Origin: Mobiluncus porci
GTDB taxonomy: Bacteria > Actinomycetota > Actinomycetes > Actinomycetales > Actinomycetaceae
NCBI RefSeq assembly: GCF_009695935.1
Contig: NZ_VUMY01000007.1
Location: 1 to 64,000, forward strand
Length of the DNA stretch: 64,000 nt
Reading direction: 5' to 3'
In this document: piece after piece, positions 8,312 to 17,069 of the stretch
How the letters are laid out: each line of letters starts with the position of its first letter
Numbering within the stretch: position 1 is the stretch's first letter
Translations under genes and position numbers: made by a program
Notes under the pieces: model-generated
Databases searched by the model: none
Told to the model about the DNA's origin: nothing
The model's input: the letters and a program-made list of their open reading frames with translations, nothing else

Positions 8312-10252
8312 ATGAGAAAAACCATGACTACTGAAACTCTTACAAATACTCTTGAGAAACAGCCCCAGGCACCGAAACATTGGGTGTTGGTGCTGACTCT
8401 TTACCTGGCGGGAATCGCCATGGGCGCCCTCGATATGGGCATTGTGAATCCGGCGCGAACCGTGATTCAACACAGTCTCGGAGTGTCTGACCAGGCCGGA
8501 GTGTGGGTCTTCACGATTTACACCCTGGCCTACGCCGCGGGGATTCCCATTATCGGGAAGGTCGCGGATCTTATCGGCAGAAAACCGGTCTATGTCCTTG
8601 CCATCGGGCTGTTCGGCCTCGGTTCTCTGGGCTGCGGGCTGGCCCAGGATTTCAATTCCTTCCCGCTGCTGCTGGCCTCTCGTGTGGTGCAGGCCATTGG
8701 TGGCGGCGGTATGATGCCGGTCGCGACCGCCGCCGTGGGAACGATTGTTCCGCCTGCGAAGCGCGGCATGGCGCTCGGGCTTGTCGGCATGGTTTATGGA
8801 GTGGCCTCCGTTTTTGGTGGATCGGTCGGCTCTTTAGTCCTCGACATTGCCGGAGCCTCGAATTGGCAATGGATTTTCTACATCAACGTCCCCATCGCCC
8901 TCGTCGTAGTGGGGCTCGGGATTTGGGCCTTGCCGCCCCAAGAATCGCGCGATTCTCGGCACTTGGATCTTCCGGGAATCGTGATTCTGGTGGTGATGAT
9001 AACGGCACTACTTTGGGAATTCCAACACCTTGATTTCACTCAGATCGCGAGTTCCGTCCAGGATCCGAACGTGTGGGGTGGCCTCGTGATTTTCCTCGCA
9101 CTCACGCCAGTTTTCTGGCTCCGCGAGACTCGACTGGCTCACCGTGGCGGGGATCCGATTATCAACTTTGCCTACTTCGCGACCGTACCAGTCGCCACCA
9201 CACTCCTCATTGGCGCCGTTTCTGGGATTCTCATGATGACGGTCATGTTCATTCCGCAATTTGCTGAAAACTCCATGCGTCTTCCTTCCGGCGCAGGCGG
9301 CTATCCGACGATCATTATCGGTCTAGCTTCAGCAATCGGAGCCCCGATTTCGGGGCGCTTGACGGACAAGTATGGCCCGCGCCTGGTTCTCGGGATTGGG
9401 GTCACGATCTCGACCCTAGCCGGTTTGCTGCTCATCTTCTGGGCTACTCCCTACCCCGGTTTCTGGTCCGCAGCCATTGCCATTTTTGTCATGGGTCTGG
9501 GACTCGGTTTCTTGATGGGCGCGCCTCTGACCTATCTCATCTTGCACCTCGTTCCCGAGCGTGACGCCAACTCCGGCCAAGCGACTCTATCCCTGATTCG
9601 TTCAATGGGGACGACCCTGGCTCCTGCGATCTTGGTCGGCTTGTTGGCAACTTCCTTGGGCGGTTTGGGAGGCTCGGTGATGGCAGCGCTGCCGAAATTT
9701 ACTCCGCCACCAATGCCTCAAGTTAGCGCGACCGCCTCTACTCCCGGCTCTGGTCAGACCCTGAACGCCGCGGGCGCCGGATTCGACATGTCTAAGCTCC
9801 CGGAGAACCTCAAGTCGAAGCTGCAAACTGCTGACGTAACCAACATCGTCGCGCGTTCCAAAGAAATCGCGACTTTCATGTTCGACCAGCAGTCCGCAGC
9901 CATGGAGTCCTCCCTGAAATCTCAGATTGAGTCCTCCATCAATGCCCAGATGGCCCACGCCCCGCAGGCCGCGCGTCAGGCCGCAAGCCAGACTGCGGTC
10001 GACCAGGCACTTGCTGGCGCGAAAAAAAACTTTTCTCAAGCGCAAGCCGACTACCTGGCTGAGATTGACCGCGCCGCGCCGCGTATTGAATCCACATTCC
10101 AACTCGAGCTCAACAAGGGCTTCGCGCGCATGTTCTGGTTCTACACGTTTGTGTCGCTGGCTGGTTTGCTCTTACTCCTCGGGGTTCCCTCCAAGCGCGA
10201 GATAGATGTCAAGATTGCCGCGGATTCCAAGGATAACAACACCGTCATATAA
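8312..10252 (+). CDS. MFS drug-efflux transporter, DHA2 (EmrB/QacA) type
   Basis: 646 residues, with 14 predicted membrane segments typical of the DHA2 proton antiporters. An early acidic site is seen at MGALDMGIVNPA, and the motif A loop is GKVADLIGRKPVYVL. The loop before the last segment is unusually long (about 130 residues, roughly 455-600), rich in Ala, Gln and Ser and likely helical (SSLKSQIESSINAQMAHA). Translation may start here or at the ATG at 8324. It is co-transcribed with marR. It probably exports toxic amphiphiles; the substrate cannot be told. Confidence 0.9.
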   Translation: MRKTMTTETLTNTLEKQPQAPKHWVLVLTLYLAGIAMGALDMGIVNPARTVIQHSLGVSDQAGVWVFTIYTLAYAAGIPIIGKVADLIGRKPVYVLAIGLFGLGSLGCGLAQDFNSFPLLLASRVVQAIGGGGMMPVATAAVGTIVPPAKRGMALGLVGMVYGVASVFGGSVGSLVLDIAGASNWQWIFYINVPIALVVVGLGIWALPPQESRDSRHLDLPGIVILVVMITALLWEFQHLDFTQIASSVQDPNVWGGLVIFLALTPVFWLRETRLAHRGGDPIINFAYFATVPVATTLLIGAVSGILMMTVMFIPQFAENSMRLPSGAGGYPTIIIGLASAIGAPISGRLTDKYGPRLVLGIGVTISTLAGLLLIFWATPYPGFWSAAIAIFVMGLGLGFLMGAPLTYLILHLVPERDANSGQATLSLIRSMGTTLAPAILVGLLATSLGGLGGSVMAALPKFTPPPMPQVSATASTPGSGQTLNAAGAGFDMSKLPENLKSKLQTADVTNIVARSKEIATFMFDQQSAAMESSLKSQIESSINAQMAHAPQAARQAASQTAVDQALAGAKKNFSQAQADYLAEIDRAAPRIESTFQLELNKGFARMFWFYTFVSLAGLLLLLGVPSKREIDVKIAADSKDNNTVI

Positions 10253-10260
10253 TCAAATTC

Positions 10261-11217
10261 GTGAATAAACGCGAGGATCTGGGGCAAGGTGATTCGTCCG
10301 ATATAACAGCCGACGAATCGACTACAGAGCCGAATTCAGAGCCAGCACCCGATCATAAGAGCGAGTCCGCTGATTTGACCGCCACTCACCCAGGCGCCGC
10401 CCGCCGCGCCTTCATCGCCTCGATTCCGGTTATGACCGGCTACGTTTTCCTTGGGATCGGCTTCGGGATTTTACTCCAAAACTCTGGCTTCGGGGTCGGC
10501 TGGGCTCTCGCGATGAGTCTCGGGATTTACTCCGGCGCGACCCAGTTCGTGGCTATACCTTTGCTCGCCACCGGCGCAAGTTTTGCGACGGTGGCGCTGA
10601 CGGCTTTCATGGTCGGCTCGCGGCACCTGTTTTACGGCCTCTCGCTTATCGATAAATACCGCAACGCCAGGTGGCGGAAGCCATATCTCGTTTATGCCTT
10701 GACTGATGAGACATAGTCCCTCGTCACCCAAGATCCGGAGGGCCTCGATGGTAAGGATAAGCTCAACTATTACTTTCTTTTGACCCTATTCAACCAGTCC
10801 TACTGGGTAGCGGGTTCAGTCATCGGCGCGCTGGTTGGCGACGTTTTGCCATTCAACACGGAAGGCATCGATTTTGCACTCACCGCCCTGTTCTTGACCA
10901 TCGTCACGGATCAATGGCTGAAGGTTCCCCATGGACGCGGGCACGTCCCCGCCCTAATCGGATTCGCCACTTCCGTAGTGTGCTTGGCAATTTTTGGACC
11001 AGACAACTTCCTGATTCCCACAATGCTCATCATCCTGGTCGCGCTCTTACTCGGCAAGAACACCCTCGAAGCCGAGGCCCGCGAGCGCGCGACCGCCATG
11101 GCTGAAAACGCAAGCAATCCCGCCTACCCTGCTGCGTCGGCTGAGTCGTCCGCGGCTGAAAATCCGAGTGTCCCGACCAATCCGAGAGACCTAACCATAG
11201 AATGGGGCGACCGATGA
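10261..11217 (+). pseudogene. azlC: AzlC branched-chain amino acid exporter subunit, amber-interrupted
   Basis: A 319-codon frame with a TAG at 10714-10716. Before the TAG the product reads AAFIASIPVMTGYVFLGIGF ... YALTDET; after it the same frame continues SLVTQDPEGLDGKDKLNYYF and on to the family's end. The second half has membrane segments and normal codon use. The stop falls in the AzlC motif TDE(T)xxL, where an ordinary residue belongs. The first half alone (151 residues) would lack the last membrane segments. The N-terminus carries about 40 extra hydrophilic, acidic residues. The intact azlD and the clean second half suggest a recent loss or a read-through; a sequencing error is also possible. 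Confidence 0.75.
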
Positions 11218-11546
11218 CCCCTGCCACAGCCGCCATCGCCGTTGCCATTATGGCCGCAATCACCATCGCCTCCCGCTTCACGCCCTTCCTAATTTTCCGC
11301 GGTGGGGACGGCAAAGAGACGCCAGCCTGGGTCGTTTACCTCGGCAAGGTTTTCCCCTACGCGATTATGGCGATGCTCGTGGTTTATTGCCTGCGAACGG
11401 TCACCTTCACCGCCCCCGCCGACTGGGTACCGGCACTTGTCGCGAGCCTCGCCACCGTCGCCCTCTATGCCTGGCGGCGGAACACCTTGCTCGCAATCCT
11501 CGGAGGGACCGCCCTCAATATGCTCCTAATCCAAGCCGTCTTCTAA
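11214..11546 (+). CDS. azlD: AzlD branched-chain amino acid exporter subunit
   Basis: 110 residues and about four membrane segments (TPATAAIAVAIMAAITIASR, FTPFLIF, VFPYAIMAMLVVYCL, and the last helix NTLLAILGGTALNMLLIQAV). It partners AzlC in exporting branched-chain amino acids and analogues. The ATG at 11214 overlaps the azlC stop as ATGA; an ATG at 11202 is an alternative and would add four residues. Overlap with azlC implies translational coupling, so the amber codon in azlC may also lower AzlD. No helix-turn-helix regulator accompanies the pair. Confidence 0.88.
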   Translation: MTPATAAIAVAIMAAITIASRFTPFLIFRGGDGKETPAWVVYLGKVFPYAIMAMLVVYCLRTVTFTAPADWVPALVASLATVALYAWRRNTLLAILGGTALNMLLIQAVF

Positions 11547-11559
11547 AGAATTTGAACAT

Positions 11560-11679
11560 CTTCGGACATCTATCACCCTGTAGAATTTCGAATTGAAAAA
11601 CAAACTCGCAGGTGAAAGTAATTTGCTAATTTCACTCGGGTCTAAAATGCCGAGTTTAGAGGGGGTTAAATGTCCGAAG
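11560..11679. repeat. 120-bp segment bounded by 10-bp inverted repeats
   Basis: CTTCGGACAT (11560-11569) and ATGTCCGAAG (11670-11679) are perfect inverted repeats. Between them are further self-complementary stretches (ACTCGG/CCGAGT and GTGAAA/TTTCAC) and no gene. The segment is AT-rich compared with both sides. It could be a small non-autonomous mobile element or a folded RNA. Confidence 0.4.
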
Positions 11680-11683
11680 TTGC

Positions 11684-11790
11684 TTAAGTCTCCACAATCC
11701 CGCACAATGCCTTGATGCGCCCGAGGTAGGCGCGGCTATTCCCAGTCAGTTCCGATTCGACGCTTACGTGTCCCCCTTGGTGGACAAAAT
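11684..11790 (-). pseudogene. 3' remnant of a small winged-helix regulator gene
   Basis: The minus-strand frame ends in SRAYLGRIKALCGIVE, clearly related to RRAYLGHIKALREITR at the end of the regulator at 17070-17426. The DNA also matches over about 30 bp (both contain CCTTGATG, then CCxAGGTAGGCGCGG). Only about 34 recognisable residues remain; upstream sequence no longer encodes the DNA-binding part. It is therefore a decayed paralogue beside the ABC transporter operon. Confidence 0.6.
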
Positions 11791-11868
11791 ATTGTTCTTT
11801 GTGGAAACAGTTGCCTTCCATCAAGCAACCTTGAAGTATCCACTTTGAAGAACTGGAAGGAACCATAG

Positions 11869-12804
11869 ATGGAATATGCGATTGAAACAAAGGCCTTGTC
11901 GAAAGTGTATGGCGAGCAGGCTGTGGTACAGGATTTGTCTATTCATGTTCCACAGGGTGGTATTTATGGTTTTCTGGGACCCAATGGGGCGGGGAAATCT
12001 ACCACGATGAAGATGCTGCTTGGGTTGGTGAAGCCCTCGGGTGGGCAGATCACGGCTTTTCCGAGCGGGGAGGGTCAAGGCGCGGAAAAAATACTGCCGG
12101 GGCGTCTGGTTGGTTCGCTGATTGAAGGACCGGCGTTTTACCCGAATTTGAGCGCGGAAGAAAACGTGGATTTGCTGTGTGATTATCTTGGTGTCCCGCG
12201 CCCGCAAGGTCGGGAGGCTCTGGGTGTGGTTGGGCTTGCCGGGGTGACGGGCAAGAAACCAGCAAAAGCGTTTTCTTTAGGGATGAAACAGCGTCTGGGT
12301 ATGGCGTTGGCTTTGGCTCCGAATCCGCCGGTGTTGATTTTGGATGAGCCCACGAACGGGCTGGATCCGGCTGGTGTGGTGGAGATGCGTCATTTGATTA
12401 TTAACTGGGCTCGCCAGCGGGGTACCACGGTGATGATTTCCTCCCACATTCTTTCCGAGATTGAGCAGATGGCTGACTATGTGGGGATTATTTCGGCGGG
12501 AACTTTGCGTTTCGAGGGGCGCATGGATGATTTGCGTTCTGCCGGGCATTTGCAGTTGCAGGTTTCTGATCCGCAGGCTGCTGCCGGGCTGATCGCCAGT
12601 TCTGGTATCGCCCACCAGGTTGATAGGCAGAGCAGTTCAGTGACGTTACCTGTGCTTTCTGATGAAGCAGTGGCTTCACTGGTAGCTAGTCTGGTGAATC
12701 AACAAGTGAAAGTGTATAGGGTGCAGCTGGTGCGCCAATCTTTAGAAGAGGCCTTCTTGGCGCTCACCGACCCGATTTATACCTCGAAGGTGGTAGCACA
12801 GTGA
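11869..12804 (+). CDS. ABC transporter ATPase, BcrA/LanF type
   Basis: 311 residues. Walker A is GPNGAGKSTT at about residues 40-49, the signature motif is the variant FSLGMKQRL, Walker B is VLILDEPTNGLDP, and the switch is in MISSHILSEIEQMA. After about residue 220 comes the C-terminal accessory domain of bacitracin/lantibiotic-protection ATPases. First gene of a five-gene operon with two permeases and a two-component system; the next start overlaps its stop (GTGA). It probably energises removal of a membrane-active peptide or antibiotic. The substrate is inferred from family only. Confidence 0.92.
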   Translation: MEYAIETKALSKVYGEQAVVQDLSIHVPQGGIYGFLGPNGAGKSTTMKMLLGLVKPSGGQITAFPSGEGQGAEKILPGRLVGSLIEGPAFYPNLSAEENVDLLCDYLGVPRPQGREALGVVGLAGVTGKKPAKAFSLGMKQRLGMALALAPNPPVLILDEPTNGLDPAGVVEMRHLIINWARQRGTTVMISSHILSEIEQMADYVGIISAGTLRFEGRMDDLRSAGHLQLQVSDPQAAAGLIASSGIAHQVDRQSSSVTLPVLSDEAVASLVASLVNQQVKVYRVQLVRQSLEEAFLALTDPIYTSKVVAQ

Positions 12805-13553
12805 AACAGTTTGTTTTGACGCTAAAGAGTTTGCGCCACCGCCAGATCGGGTTGATCACTTTATTGTTTCTGGTGGTGGTTGCTGCCTGGTTAGGTGCGG
12901 CGCTCGCTAAACGCGCTGGCGGAGCCGCCGAAACTCGCCTGAGCGTGTTGGCGCTCAACGAGGTGATGATGCTCGCTATCTATGTGCTGCCGATTATCGC
13001 GGCGATTGTTGCTTCGCGGGTGGTGACCACGGCTCGTGACGGTGGCATGGACGCGAAACTGCGTGCTATCGGTGTTTCTCCGATCCGCCAGTTTGGCGCG
13101 AATCTAGCCGTGACTATCGTGGTGACGGTACTGGTGGCTGGTTTTGTGTTGGCATTAGCGCTGCTAGCCTCGAGCATGTTTGGGTTTAGCACTCCAAGTA
13201 ATGTGGTTCCGATTGCGTTGTCCGCACTGCTGGCATTGGTGGGCGATGCGGTTGCGGTGAGCGCGGTACACACGTGGGCGGCGACGCGTTTCATGCAGCA
13301 GGGCGTGACGCTCGGGCTGGCTGTGGTGGCTGCTATCGGCACATCTGCGCTGCCGTTTGCTGGGTTGAACCATTTTTCGTGGATACTGCCATGGGGGCTG
13401 GTGAGCGCGGCTAACCCGGTTGTTGGCTCAACTGGCGGCGTAGTACAAATCAGTGCCGTCCCGCTCCCGGCAGGCATTATCGCGGTGATTATCTCACTTG
13501 TGTGGGCTGCGGTTTTCATGCTGGCGATTAAGATTAGGAAGGTGGAACAGTGA
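12801..13553 (+). CDS. ABC transporter permease, lantibiotic-immunity type, first subunit
   Basis: 250 residues with six predicted membrane helices (first at about residues 14-34, LITLLFLVVVAAWLGAALAK). A conserved-looking cytoplasmic stretch follows (VVTTARDGGMDAKLRAIGVS), as in ABC-2 permeases. The GTG start overlaps the ATPase stop. Its size and pairing with a second permease of similar size resemble the E and G subunits of LanFEG immunity transporters. Confidence 0.85.
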   Translation: MKQFVLTLKSLRHRQIGLITLLFLVVVAAWLGAALAKRAGGAAETRLSVLALNEVMMLAIYVLPIIAAIVASRVVTTARDGGMDAKLRAIGVSPIRQFGANLAVTIVVTVLVAGFVLALALLASSMFGFSTPSNVVPIALSALLALVGDAVAVSAVHTWAATRFMQQGVTLGLAVVAAIGTSALPFAGLNHFSWILPWGLVSAANPVVGSTGGVVQISAVPLPAGIIAVIISLVWAAVFMLAIKIRKVEQ

Positions 13554-14290
13554 TGAATCAGGTATTTGCTTGGGAATGGCGCAAAAACAATATCGCCTGG
13601 TATTGGCTAGCATTAGCGGGAACCTCGTTCCTGGGGCTGCTCATGGGAATCAGCCAATACACGGCCTACCGGGCAGACTTCGAAGCTCAAGGAGCCACCT
13701 ACCTTGCAGTGTGGGGGCAATCTGCGCTGCTACCGGCCACCCTGTTCATTCCGATTCTGGTCGGCGCTCTGCAGGCTCAGAAAATGTCTGGTGAACACAA
13801 CGGGCGCAACATTGCTCGCCTGAAAACTATCGGAGCGGAGGGTAAATACGTAAAAGCTGTTACGTTTCACGCTTTCGTTGTTTCCCTGTTTTCCGCGCTG
13901 CTATTTGGGGTTTTACAGCTCGGTGCGGGCGTGTTTCTGGGGTTCAGGATTGCGGACGCGTTTTCACTGATGCCGCGCTTGTTTGTGCTGGCTTTAGCAA
14001 TGACGGCTTGGCAACTGATCGTGATCGGTATCGGGGTGCGCCTGTCAGGGTTTTCCTCTATCGTTACGGTCGTGTTAATTGCCTCGCTGATTGGTTTCGG
14101 TATGGCTATCGCCGCTCCTGCGCTTTCAGCGATTTATCCGCCAGCCCTGCTCGCCCACGCTAGTGCGGTGCGCTCCATAGGTGACTTTTACGCCACCGGA
14201 TCGATGATTGCTACTGGTTTCATCTGCCTCACGTGGATCATTCTTGGCATGATATTTGTAAAGATCCAATTCAATCGAGCCAAACTATGA
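13550..14290 (+). CDS. ABC transporter permease, lantibiotic-immunity type, second subunit
   Basis: 246 residues and six predicted membrane helices. The cytoplasmic stretch SGEHNGRNIARLKTIGAEGK is typical of ABC-2 permeases of the bacitracin/lantibiotic export group. Either the GTG at 13550 or the ATG at 13553 may be the start, since GTGATG overlaps the previous stop. It overlaps the histidine kinase gene by ATGA. It probably forms a heterodimer with the preceding permease on the ATPase at 11869. Confidence 0.85.
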   Translation: MMNQVFAWEWRKNNIAWYWLALAGTSFLGLLMGISQYTAYRADFEAQGATYLAVWGQSALLPATLFIPILVGALQAQKMSGEHNGRNIARLKTIGAEGKYVKAVTFHAFVVSLFSALLFGVLQLGAGVFLGFRIADAFSLMPRLFVLALAMTAWQLIVIGIGVRLSGFSSIVTVVLIASLIGFGMAIAAPALSAIYPPALLAHASAVRSIGDFYATGSMIATGFICLTWIILGMIFVKIQFNRAKL

Positions 14291-15519
14291 ACACAGATAC
14301 ACACGCGTCATCCTTGTTTCGCTCCTCTGTAGGTGGGGTGAAACAAGCGCCCTCCACCACTTATCGGGGAGGTTTTTTCGACCAAATCTATGCCGCCTGG
14401 ATAGGAAACCCCGAGCCGGTATGGATTGTGGGTGGGCTCTATGCCATCTACCAGATTCTGATTGGGCTTCGCAGCGAGGCTGCGCCTGTAATCGTGTGGC
14501 TGGTGTCAGTGCTTTCTTGTTTGGCCGTTTTGGGACGACGCAAATATTGGTATCTTTCCGTGCCGCTCGTCCTGATGGCTGCTTCTATCGCAGCATACGG
14601 AGGAGATATTGCCCTTGTCATGCTCGCGATTTACCTCCTGGCGTTTTCCTGTGTTTGTCTGTTCGAGACCAAGAAAACACTGGTGGTGTTGTTAGTGCTT
14701 GGTGCCGGAATGATTGGAGCCTCGTTCTATGAGTATGTAACGTCAGGCAAAACCTTCCTGATTCCCGCCATCACGGTTTTCGCATTCACTTGCCTCAGCG
14801 CAGCGTTGGTTCGTATGCGGGCAAACTCGGTGGTAGCGAAACAAAAAGAACAAGCAATACTAGCGAGGTTGCAGGGGAGCGAATCGCAAGCCAGAGCCAG
14901 TGAAAAAGCCACCCAAATGGCTACCACCTTGCATGATTCTGTTGGACATTCCCTTACCGCCATCATCACCCTCACCGAAGGCCTCCAAGCCGACAACGGG
15001 CTACAGCCGGAAACGCAGGAAATAGTAGAACTTATCAACGAATATGCCCGCTCCGGCCTACGCCAGACCCGCACCCTCGTCACTTCAATAGCTGAGGGGA
15101 AACAAGATAAGACAGAAAACCACACTCTTGAAGAGGTGCGCGAACTAACACAAGGAATCAACCAACTCGGGATATACGCCAAACTGGAAATAGCCCCAGG
15201 CGTTCCCGATTCAGGAGCGCAGATCGGCTTGGCTTACCGGATTATTCGCGAAGCCATAACCAACACCCTCAAACATGCCACCGGAGCCACTGCCGTCACC
15301 GTTAGGCTTACTGCCACAGATGCAGACCACCTGGAGGTCACCGTCACCGATGACGGCAAACAAACAGACCTGCACGAACACACCCCCTCCAGTGGCTATG
15401 GTCTGTCAAAGATCCGCGCAGATCTGACCAGTCTCGGCGGGCAGCTCACAGCTGGGCCAGATATTAATGGTGGATGGAAACTACAAGCACTCATCCCCAA
15501 GGAGCCCGCCCATGATTGA
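14287..15519 (+). CDS. Sensor histidine kinase, NarL-partner (HisKA_3) type
   Basis: About 410 residues. The N-terminal half (roughly 45-185) holds several membrane helices. The dimerisation/phosphoacceptor helix contains TTLHDSVGHSLTAI with the phosphorylated His, and a HATPase_c domain follows (N box REAITNTLKHA, G boxes VTDDGK and SGYGLSKI). The ATG at 14287 overlapping the permease stop (ATGA) is preferred over an upstream GTG inside that gene. It is transcribed with the transporter, so it probably senses the substrate or the damage it causes. Confidence 0.92.
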   Translation: MNTDTHASSLFRSSVGGVKQAPSTTYRGGFFDQIYAAWIGNPEPVWIVGGLYAIYQILIGLRSEAAPVIVWLVSVLSCLAVLGRRKYWYLSVPLVLMAASIAAYGGDIALVMLAIYLLAFSCVCLFETKKTLVVLLVLGAGMIGASFYEYVTSGKTFLIPAITVFAFTCLSAALVRMRANSVVAKQKEQAILARLQGSESQARASEKATQMATTLHDSVGHSLTAIITLTEGLQADNGLQPETQEIVELINEYARSGLRQTRTLVTSIAEGKQDKTENHTLEEVRELTQGINQLGIYAKLEIAPGVPDSGAQIGLAYRIIREAITNTLKHATGATAVTVRLTATDADHLEVTVTDDGKQTDLHEHTPSSGYGLSKIRADLTSLGGQLTAGPDINGGWKLQALIPKEPAHD

Positions 15520-16195
15520 AAAACAAAAGATCAGGGTAATGCTCGTCGATGATCAAAAAGCTATACGCTACGGCTTTACTATGCTAATCAGCAAATCCGC
15601 CACCTGTTCTGTTGTTGCCACGTGCGAAAACGGTCAAAAGGTGCTTGATACTCTCGCACAGCTTGCAGAGCGCCGCGAGCCTCTGCCCGAGGTCATCATC
15701 ATGGATATCCGAATGCCGGTGATGGACGGAATCGCTGCCACTAAAGAAATCAAAACCCGCTATCCGCACGTCCAGATTCTCGCACTCACCACTTACGATC
15801 AAGATGACTACGCCTTCAAAATGCTGAGCGCCGGAGCCTCCGGATTCCTTCTCAAAGACGTGCGCGGTCCGCAACTGATTGCCGCTATCGAAGCGATCCA
15901 CGCCGGGGATGCCGTGCTCACCCCAAGAATCACCGGGAAAATCCTCGCCCGCCACGTCACCAACCTGGGAACCAGCGAAGACGTACAAGCCGCGCGAGCA
16001 CAATTCGATGCGCTCACCGAACGTGAAATCGAAATCGTCACCCTAGTAGCCGCCGGCCTCAACAACACGGAAATCGCCGAAAAGCTCTATATCGAACCAG
16101 ACTCCGCCAAAAAAGCCGTCTCGCGAATACTCACCAAACTCGGAATGCGCGACCGGGTACAGCTCGCCATCCAATGGACCAAAGCCGGATTATAG
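15512..16195 (+). CDS. Response regulator, NarL/LuxR type
   Basis: 227 residues. The receiver domain (8-125) has the acidic pocket VMLVDDQ, the phosphorylated Asp in VIIMDIRMPVMDG, and Thr and Lys sites in ALTTYDQ and LLKDVRG. The LuxR helix-turn-helix is at about 160-220 (LTEREIEIVTLVAAGLNNTE). The ATG at 15512 has AAGGAG upstream and overlaps the kinase stop. Partner of the preceding kinase; likely activator of this operon. Last gene of the five-gene unit. Confidence 0.95.
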   Translation: MIEKQKIRVMLVDDQKAIRYGFTMLISKSATCSVVATCENGQKVLDTLAQLAERREPLPEVIIMDIRMPVMDGIAATKEIKTRYPHVQILALTTYDQDDYAFKMLSAGASGFLLKDVRGPQLIAAIEAIHAGDAVLTPRITGKILARHVTNLGTSEDVQAARAQFDALTEREIEIVTLVAAGLNNTEIAEKLYIEPDSAKKAVSRILTKLGMRDRVQLAIQWTKAGL

Positions 16196-16299
16196 CCCGA
16201 GGAGGAATTGTCTCCAACTTGATTACCATTGCTCGCCCAAAGAGTAATTCGTCTCAGTGGTAAATGAGATCATTGATAATAATGCTGCCGGAGGTTGTT

Positions 16300-16605
16300 A
16301 TGTCCGCTATTACTGTAAGAAACCTCTCTGATGAAACCCACCGAGGTCTGCATATTCTTGCGGCGCAACATGGACGCAGCACCGAGACTGAAGTGCGGCG
16401 CATACTCGACGGGGCGGTGCAACAAAGCGAAGTTACCGCTACGCACGGGACAGGAAACATCGAAGACATGGAAACCCAAATGATGCAAGCCGCCCGCAAA
16501 GCTTTCCTAAAACTCTGCGAAGAAGCCAAAAACAACGGGTTGCAGGACATGACTCCAATCGAGATCGAGACGGAAATCGATGCCGCCCGTATTGAGGCAC
16601 GCTAA
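16300..16605 (+). CDS. FitA-like ribbon-helix-helix antitoxin
   Basis: 101 residues. The N-terminal Arc/FitA-type ribbon-helix-helix is ITVRNLSDETHRGLHILAAQ followed by HGRSTETEVRRILDGAV, and the C-terminal tail (about 60-101) is the likely toxin-binding part. The ATG at 16300 has GGAGG at 16290-16294. It is directly upstream of a PIN-domain toxin gene, now broken. With the toxin dead, this antitoxin may survive by chance or may regulate other sites. Confidence 0.8.
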   Translation: MSAITVRNLSDETHRGLHILAAQHGRSTETEVRRILDGAVQQSEVTATHGTGNIEDMETQMMQAARKAFLKLCEEAKNNGLQDMTPIEIETEIDAARIEAR

Positions 16606-16606
16606 A

Positions 16607-17018
16607 ATGGCGAGCTTCGCAGCTATAGACATGAATGTGTTTGTGGCTGCGATCTTTTATCTAAACATGACGATTCTGCCACTGTAAAGGTTCTAAGCTT
16701 CATTTTGATGGGAAAATCACACCCGCAGTAAGTGAAGATAATCCTACTGAATACCGCCAAGTGCTCTGTCGAACAAAATGTCACTTCACTCCCGCATTCG
16801 TTGAGTCTTTCGTTTCATCAATCCTTACCTTTAGCGAAATCTTTTCCCCAAAACGATTTCGAGGAGCCATACCAGATTTGAACGACCTGCCATTCTATGA
16901 AGCATTTCTTGACATAATCGAAAACGGAAGTGCACTCGTCGGTGGGAATCTCAAGGATTTCCCCAAAAGCCAACGCATCATATCCCCTCGAGTTTTCCTT
17001 GATCGTTTCCGTTTTTAA
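16607..17018 (+). pseudogene. PIN-domain toxin, broken by two frameshifts
   Basis: Reading starts at the ATG at 16607, one base after the antitoxin stop, with FAAIDMNVFVAAI, the first PIN motif (the first acidic residue in IDxN). The frame must change near 16660 to read KHDDSATVKVLSFI, and again at the TTTT run 16703-16706 to read FDGKITPAVSE and EYRQVLCRTK. It then runs through DLNDLPFYEAFL and ALVGGNLKDFPKSQRIISP, the PIN C-terminus, to 17018. Joined, the three parts give about 137 residues, a normal toxin. As it stands only a 26-residue peptide is made. Both lesions look like single-base changes. Confidence 0.75.
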
Positions 17019-17069
17019 GACCATCTCGGTTCGGAACATTCGTTCACGAGATTCTGCCTTCGCTAGCTT

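Noticed and set aside
16818-17039. A 73-residue protein on the minus strand
   Set aside because: It lies opposite the PIN C-terminal sequence of the broken toxin, which explains the conserved-looking stretch better.
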